Below are positions 57,749 to 64,000 of a DNA stretch of 64,000 bases, piece by piece. The stretch spans positions 571,978 through 635,977 of the forward strand of contig OZ007509.1 of NCBI GenBank assembly GCA_963931865.1, written 5' to 3'. This stretch comes from Axinella damicornis. Lineage: Eukaryota; Porifera; Demospongiae; Axinellida; Axinellidae. The notes under the pieces were generated by a model. The model ran no database searches and was not told where the DNA came from. It was given only the letters and a program-made list of their open reading frames with translations. How positions within the stretch are numbered: the first letter of the stretch is position 1; the number at the start of each line of letters is the position of its first letter. A program made the position numbers and the translations under genes.

Positions 57749-60700
57749 TTAGTCGACCTCTTCATATATGTGGGACTCCTCCAACTTGTCACCACCCAGG
57801 TCCATCATTCTGTAGGCTAGACACTCCTTCATAGGGATCACAGTGATCCTACAATGCACGACATCATGATAAATGTGTTTCAGCCATAGCTACACTATAT
57901 GACCTCACCTTTCAGAGTGTTCACTCTGTGCAGAACTCGAGCACACACTGCATTTAATGGGATGTATATAACTTCTGTTTACAGTTTGCAGTTCAATACC
58001 ACAGTGACTGGTTGATTCATACCTGTGAGGCTGGTTCTTTTTCCGGGTATATCTGCACAAGATTGCATGGCGGATGTTGTCTAACCATTGCTGATTGCTA
58101 TACCATTATCATGTTAGCCAATTCCATCAGAGGAGGCAAACTTATCCATGTGGCTACTTAAGAAACTTTGTGTGCCTACACTTTCTATTCTGGGTTCCAG
58201 CAATCCCTGTATCTTTATTGCATGGAGGCCTAGGATGGTGTACCCAAATAGCCTATAGATACCAGAATTGGAACATGCAGACATGAAAGGTCAAGTTTGT
58301 CTATCTTCCTCTGCATAAAGTTAGTGACTTACCTCCACCAGATATATATAATGGGGACCACAATACAGGCAGCTGCAAGCAGCAGCACAACCACAACCAC
58401 AACTCCTGCCAGCAGGCCAGGGTCAAAGAAAGACCTGGCTCCAGGATCGGTGACTCCAAATGGTCTGGTTCCAGGGCCAGTAGATGAACCCAGACCATCT
58501 GCACATATACAGTCGGTCAGTATAATAGTGCTTTCCTGCATTATAGTTACTGCAGCTGAAATTTTATCAAATTACCTGAGCCTTCTGGACACATCCGTGA
58601 AGTACCTACAGTCCCCAAAAAGTCATCAGTCACATCATTACTGCACTTCTGTGCACGTTGATTAATTAAGTCTTAGAGCACTGGCTTACCAGATGTGGCA
58701 GGATTGCTGAATGGTCCGATCATGTGATTAGTCACAACTGCAGCCACTCGGAATGTGTACACAGCAATGTTTGGAGTGAGGCCTGAAATAGTTCGAGCTA
58801 TGCCATCAGTTGTTACATTCTGCACAGCACCACCACACAAGGAATGATACTGCACAAGGTAGTGGGTGACTGCTCCACTTCCATTGAAGCACTGAACCTC
58901 ACTCCAGGAGACAGTCATGGTAGTGGAGTTCACTGGACTGACCACAACCAACCGTGGAGCTCCTGTACATGTGTACATTAATGTATATGTGAGTTCAGAT
59001 ACCAAACAGTTCAGATACAGAGTGAATAATAAGTTACCTCCCAGTGTGATGGGTTCACTGAATGGGCCAGTTCCATTGGTGTTCACTGCTGCCACTTGGA
59101 AAGCATACTCAGTGTTTGGAGTAAGACCATCAATGATGCTTCCTGTTGTCACTACTGACTTGGTCTTCTGCACATCTCTGTCAGGACCACAGGTTGCATA
59201 GTACCGCACAACATAGCCTGTGATTGGTCCATTTTGATGAACACAAGGCACTTCTCTCCAGCTGAGGAATGCTTCTGATAGTTGTGTTAATGTGACCTCA
59301 AGTGACCGTGGAACACCTGAGGGGACTGCATTTTTATGGAGAAATGGTACTAGGTTTACTTTAGTGTATTAAATTCAGCATCATACCTGCTGTGAAGGTC
59401 TTTCCATACACTGGACCAGCAGAGAACACTCTACCTCCTTCAAATAACCCAGTCTGGTTGACAGTGAAAGTGTAGTTGATGCCTTCTTGGAGCTCATCAA
59501 ATGTGTGCTCTTGATGATTGGTGTCCAAACTGTCCTCATCAACATAGGTCCCACATGTCCCCCTGTAGTGTATATGGTATTGCTGTGTGTCACAGGGAGC
59601 CACCCATGTCAAATACACTGAGGTAGGAGACAGCACAGCTGCTGAGAGATCCTGTGGACCTGCAGTGAAACCAGCATGAGCAGACTTCAATTCTGTAGGT
59701 AGTGTGCTACACATGCTGATTATAGTATATACCTTGTAGCACTAGTGGAAGTAGCACTGTCATTGCTGCACTCTCTCTCCTGTGCTCTCCAGCAGTGGTC
59801 ACCACAGTGATGGTGTAGCATGTGTTGCACTGGAGATCAGTGAGGATGGTCTCAGTTGCTGCTGGGTCCCTGAGCTGCAGGGAGGACTCACCACCTCCCA
59901 CAGGATGGTAGGTCACATGGGTGGTGTTGAAGCAGCTGGGAGCTGGACCTGAACTAGTCCACTGCCATGCTACCCTGACACTTGAGGCATTCATGACCTG
60001 AACAGTGACCTCAGTGGGAGTGGGAGGGGCTGGAGGGATACAGAGTAATGTGTATACTAAGTGGCAAAAGTAAGTGTCTATCAGCTGCTACAATACCTCT
60101 TGCTGGTAGAGACACCACTGTGGTGAGACTCCTTGTACCAGTCATACCACCACTGGCATAAACACTGATGGTGTACTGTGTGTTGCACGGGAGGTTGGAC
60201 AAGGTGGCACTGGTTGCTGTTGCACTGTCCACTGTGTACATCATCAGAGAGCCTCCCTCAGGTTGGTAGTCAACTCTAACACTGTCAAGACACATGAGCA
60301 GACCCTGACGGTACCACGCCCACAACACTCTGATACTTGTGTTGTCTGCAGTGGCTTCAGCTCTCACTGTGACTGGTGTATCTGTGAAATGCATAATTAT
60401 TGCCATAAAGATGCACATCTTTTATGGAACTTGCTCACTATAATTATAGCTAAGAAGTTACACTGATGTACAGACAGTGACTTTACATGTAGCTACCTCC
60501 AACAAATACTTGTACTTGATGGCTGTTCATTGTACCAAGTGAGGCTACTCCAGTAACCACCACTCTGATGTAGTAGGCTGTACCACACTGGAGACCAGTC
60601 TGAATGACCTCAGTCTCTGATGTATTGGTAGTTGTGTAGGATCTCACTACACTCCCACTGCTACTAGTTCTGAACTCCACTGTGACAGATGCCACACACT

Positions 60701-61027
60701 CAGGTGGTACTGTTGTGCTCCAGGTCACTCTAGCACCAGGAGTTGAGCCATCCTCCCTCTCAGCACTCACAGTAACAGTATGGTCTGAATAGCCAGCAGC
60801 TGCACGGTATATGATGCATGGTTGCCATTTAAAATTAATAGTAGTCAGCTAGAATTAATCAAACAAGGTAGCTAGCTTGCTAGCTAGCCGCTACTTCCCA
60901 GCTAAGTTAGCTACAATGTATTATATATGTAAGCACCTGAGAGGGAGCATGTCTGTCCTCCAGCTAGCATCCAGCAGCAGCTGCTCAGCACCAACAAAGC
61001 AATCAGAGCGAGCCACGACGTCGACAT
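57749..61027 (-). CDS. FN3-domain single-pass receptor, complete gene (10 exons)
   Basis: Exons on the minus strand: 60937-61027 (signal peptide MSTSWLALIALLVLSSCC), 60497-60799, 60097-60381, 59733-60029, 59387-59659, 59038-59316, 58690-58962 (six extracellular domains, each one phase-1 exon), 58333-58498 (Gly/Pro stalk and helix LLAGVVVVVVLLLAAACIVV), 58023-58052 (30-nt basic micro-exon YTRKKNQPH) and 57749-57848 (tail LAYRMM, then SHIYEEVD and stop). Lengths sum to 2097 nt, exactly 699 codons, with every junction GT..AG. FN3 signatures include GLTPNTEYAFQVAA and NLPCNTQYTISV. It is probably a cell-surface adhesion or recognition receptor that signals through its tail tyrosines, which is an inference. 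Phase-1 symmetry allows exon gain and loss, as seen between the paralogs. Confidence 0.9.
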
Positions 61028-62200
61028 TCCACCCGAAATATGCAACAAGTATAATTATTCAATAACCGATAATATTTAGCACTTTTGTGATGTATTAATT
61101 ACATACCGCACTTCAAGAGTTTACGTCCCAATGTAAACTCCTTGTAGCTAGCAAAGACTTGTTCAGGAGTGGCTCAGCACATTTACCTTTCTAATCAATG
61201 CAAGGTATTATCCTAAGAGCATGAAGGTGGGATTAGGCAACAAGTATTATAAAGATAGAGGCGCTCCAGTGTACACTACATTGTACTAATATGTATCCTG
61301 CTACAGTAACTGTTAACAGTGCAGTCATGCATGCTGTAGCTATGCTCAGCTGATGGGGTGTCACATTTGTACATGTAGCTATTGGTTGGTACTAGCTGGT
61401 GTTGTGTATAGCTATCGATTTTGTGCTTATAATGTTGCTATAGCACTCCTGCAAGCTAGCTATAGATGATTGAAAGTGTGGGTTCAATTTGATATTAATA
61501 CTAAAACGTACAACACATTCTGTCAAAAAGAATGATGACTGACTTGTCATATACTCCACCTCTTGAAAAGCAAATTAACAAGAGCACATCCTCCAATTCT
61601 TAAATTGTTGCACATAGAATTCGATCCTAGCCTGCTCCCCTTCTCCTCCTCCACTCTCTCTTCTTCGTATAGGTGTGCGTGGACCGTGATCTCCAATAAG
61701 AGCTCCAGTGAGGTGCATGCACCTATTACTACAAACTTGTAGTTGCTGACACACTACCGTGTATATCTCCTCCACAACCCCACCTCATGCATGTCATGGA
61801 GCTCCCTTCCCCTGCCCAGTGACATGTTACCTCAAGAGCACTCAGTGTATAGTGACCACACATATATATGGTTTAACTTGCTGGAGTGGTCAGCATCTGC
61901 TGAGATGTAACCTGAACTAGCGACACTGCAGGATTTGTGGAATCCTTGCAACACTGTATTAGACCTCAGTGTGCTCCTTATATGGAAGGCACTGAGCTCT
62001 GAGGTCTACTACATTGTTGCAAGGATTCTGCAAATAATTTAAACAGCAAGAGCGCATGCATGATGACATCATCGTCATAGATGCAACAGCAATATGGCAG
62101 GAGGCATATGGGAAACAGTGTCAGCCCCACCACCCAACTAGGAGTGTGATCATCGTTCCACATCTTTGCTTAAAGAAAATAATCCTACAGCAGGCCTAGG
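60569..62200. repeat. Segmental duplication, copy 2 (matches 228-1920)
   Basis: It contains the first two exons and the 5' flank of the complete receptor gene. A further fragment of the same flank recurs at about 62770-62885, against the last exon of the next gene. Confidence 0.85.
61934..62033. mobile_element. Hairpin MITE (TTGCAGAATCCTT family), copy 2
   Basis: It sits in the same place as copy 1 in the duplicated flank, so it predates the duplication. Confidence 0.7.
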
Positions 62201-62206
62201 TACTAA

Positions 62207-62420
62207 TACAGTCAAACCTCTGAACAAAGGACACTTTGGGAACAATATAAATTCAAGTCTTTTGTCCTTTGTAGAGAGGTTGTCCTCTTCTCGGAGGTTC
62301 AAAATGTATTAGAACCATAGGCAAACCAATTATTTGGGACCTTGAAAAGTGTCCTTTGTAGAGAGGTTTATTATATTGTGTCCCTATCTCGGAGGGTCCA
62401 CTATCGGAGGTTTGACTGTA
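62207..62420. mobile_element. Tc1/mariner (pogo/Tigger-like) MITE
   Basis: The ends TACAGTCAAACCTCTGAA and GGAGGTTTGACTGTA are inverted and bounded by TA. The inner words GTCCTTTGTAGAGAGGTT are typical of this MITE class in many animals. Confidence 0.8.
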
Positions 62421-62525
62421 GCTATATACATGTACCAATGTCAAATTGAACCCATGCCCATACTTCAACCACACTGAGCTGCAGTGTTAGTACCTGCTGT
62501 TCCACATGTGAACTACACTACAGGT

Positions 62526-62658
62526 TTTGCAGACTACTGTATAGACTTCAGCCTTCCAGAGCTCATCTCCTTATACGGAAGGCAATGAGCTCTGAACCTT
62601 CCTTATAAGGAAGGTTCAGAGCTCTGAGGTCTAATACAACGTTGCAAGGATTCTGCAA
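62526..62658. mobile_element. Hairpin MITE (TTGCAGAATCCTT family), copy 3
   Basis: The arms resemble copies 1 and 2, with an extra internal palindrome (CCTTCCTTATAAGGAAGG) at the centre. Confidence 0.65.
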
Positions 62659-62887
62659 ACCTTTGCACTTACTACAAAACTTTGTGCCTGGATGTTACTA
62701 CTGTATGGATGTGAATATAGGAATTGTGAGGGAAAATGTCTAATTTCCTCTTGCTACTAAAATAATAATAAAAGCACAATGATTAATGGCTGGAGGCCTT
62801 GACGTTCCACTGGGAATACAGTCAGACCACCCACACCAACTGGTTTAGTGAGTGATCATCATTGAGAACGCCAATACACACCTTAGG

Positions 62888-64000
62888 CTAGTACACACAC
62901 ACAATTCCTACTAACACAGTCACAACAGCGATCATAACAACGAGAATGGCTGTGTTCCCTCCATTGACTCTCCTCCGGCCTCTTCTCGCCTCCACCCAGG
63001 AGGTAACAGCCCGCTGATAGTCAAAACACCCCTCAAGACCTGTGAGTTTCAAGAAATGGAACAAAATTAATGCTGTTCACCCTAGCTCATGTCCAGCATG
63101 TTCCCAGGAGCCTGGAAGTGGGAACAAGGCTGGCCCAGACACTGTTCACCTCAGACCCTGATACACACTCATGCTCAAAGCTAGCCTTGGTACCAGACCC
63201 TCGCGTGTGGGCGAGGGTCTGGTACCGAGACTAGCTCGAAGATGTAGAGAGAATCCGAGCTATTCACAGAAGAACAAGTCATAGTAATATATGGAGGTTG
63301 TTGCAGTCGAAGAAAAAGCCAATTGAACATTGGACAAATCATCAAGAGACTAAGGTAGAGGAAGCTCTGCTCTTAACTCACTGGATGCATGAGAAACCTC
63401 TCAGATTAAACTCCAGCAGGTATGACTGTTTATTGCTGAGTGCATGATCTCCGAGTTGGTTATCGTTACACTCTTGGAATATGAGAGGTGCTTCTTATAA
63501 GAATTCTCTGGGCAGCTTAAGTGGTAAATGAAATGCATCCATTTATCCTACTGCTGTTATCAGTTGTATACACATGCAGTACACATGTACATTAACGTCC
63601 TTCCTTTTCATACAGCATTGCATGCATACAGAATTGTAGGCAAGGAAGAACCCACCTAGTATGCTAAGGACTCCATCCATGGGCTCCCAGTGTCCAGGGT
63701 ACTCCTCACGATGTTCAAACAAAACATGCGCTGAACTGTCCAGCAAAAACGTTCCTCCCTGCTGCCACGAATCACCCACCAGGTGGTACATTTCAAATGC
63801 CAATAGAATTCCCTCAACGATCCCACGAAAGCCATATGTCCTGAACCCTGGCCACAGGGGGGTAACGAGGGACCGATACACTCCCCTCTTCAATTTGAAC
63901 AGCTTGTGAATGCGCAGAGTGGGGTCAGAAAATAGTTCTCCCGGAACCTTTGCAACTGTCTTTTCAAGGAATTCCCTCGTCTGGGCTGGAGTCGAGGAGC
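62888..64000 (-). CDS. Peroxiredoxin-like (AhpC/TSA, PRXL2-like) protein, 3' part, membrane-anchored
   Basis: Two minus-strand exons are visible: 63656-64000 (running off the window) and 62888-63039. The first reads FSDPTLRIHKLFKLKRGVYR, WPGFRTYGFRG, GDSWQQGGTFLLD and LFEHREEYPGHWEP, the C-terminal half of AhpC/TSA-type PRXL2 proteins, with an intact thioredoxin-fold end. Catalytic cysteines would lie upstream, outside the window. The last exon adds a basic linker (EARRGRRRVNGG) and a hydrophobic helix (AILVVMIAVVTVLVGIVCVY) right before the stop, so this paralog is predicted to be tail-anchored in a membrane. The helix is not a feature I associate with the family. The junction is phase 1 with GT..AG. 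Confidence 0.82.
63178..63238. repeat. Small hairpin with GGTACCAGAC arms
   Basis: CTTGGTACCAGACCCTCGC and its inverse lie around a 6-base loop, in the intron of the peroxiredoxin-like gene. Arm words match the TAGTCTCGGTACCAGAC element ends. Confidence 0.75.

Overview
This is a eukaryotic, almost certainly invertebrate-animal, genomic window. The genes have short introns (64 to 400 bp) with clean GT..AG junctions, there are secreted and membrane receptors built from fibronectin-III, EGF-like and ADAR-type domains, and the intergenic DNA is crowded with hairpin MITEs and nested transposons. A demosponge is my best guess from the short introns, the receptor type and the repeat style. That is an inference, because no rRNA or mitochondrial marker is present.

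Host genes. (1) A cluster of paralogous fibronectin-III receptor genes lies on the minus strand at both ends of the window and in its middle. There is one complete 10-exon gene (57749-61027, 698 aa), a second gene whose twelve exons appear to span 32055-52901, a decayed paralog (55249-57010), and 5' and tail-exon remnants at 228-2111. Each full gene encodes a signal peptide, six or eight phase-1 extracellular domain exons, one transmembrane helix and a short cytoplasmic tail with conserved tyrosines. (2) A six-exon secreted coiled-coil/EGF-like protein (4627-6494). (3) A single-exon ADAR-family RNA adenosine deaminase (23454-25289). (4) A single-exon secreted protein of unknown function (26583-27719). 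(5) The 3' part of a peroxiredoxin-like (AhpC/TSA, PRXL2-like) gene with a predicted C-terminal membrane anchor (62888-64000).

Mobile DNA, left to right. At 7981-14013 a 6.0-kb DNA transposon with a 49-bp perfect TIR, an intact spliced integrase-type transposase and a divergent RING-like gene has landed exactly in the YADD catalytic codons of an older LINE, leaving a 7-bp target duplication. At 14405-23240 lies an 8.8-kb near-perfect palindrome (about 3.9-kb arms, about 1.0-kb spacer) that ends about 40 bp before the TATA-like box of the ADAR gene and contains several nested inverted-repeat elements per arm. Three elements with Helentron (Helitron2)-like ends occur at 27893-28819, 34441-37033 and 44522-51009. 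They share asymmetric terminal inverted repeats, (GTCY)n tracts, a 3' hairpin and insertion between two T residues, but carry quite different cargo. A Ty3/Gypsy element (39474-44521) has its 3' LTR split by the third of these; the last 11 bp of the LTR and the 4-bp target duplication reappear at 51010-51024. The whole nest sits in what looks like the 14-kb first intron of the second receptor gene.

Remaining sequence is minisatellites, short hairpin MITEs, segmental duplications of the receptor locus and stretches where I see nothing. Many open frames longer than 60 codons occur in these repeats and are not reported as genes.
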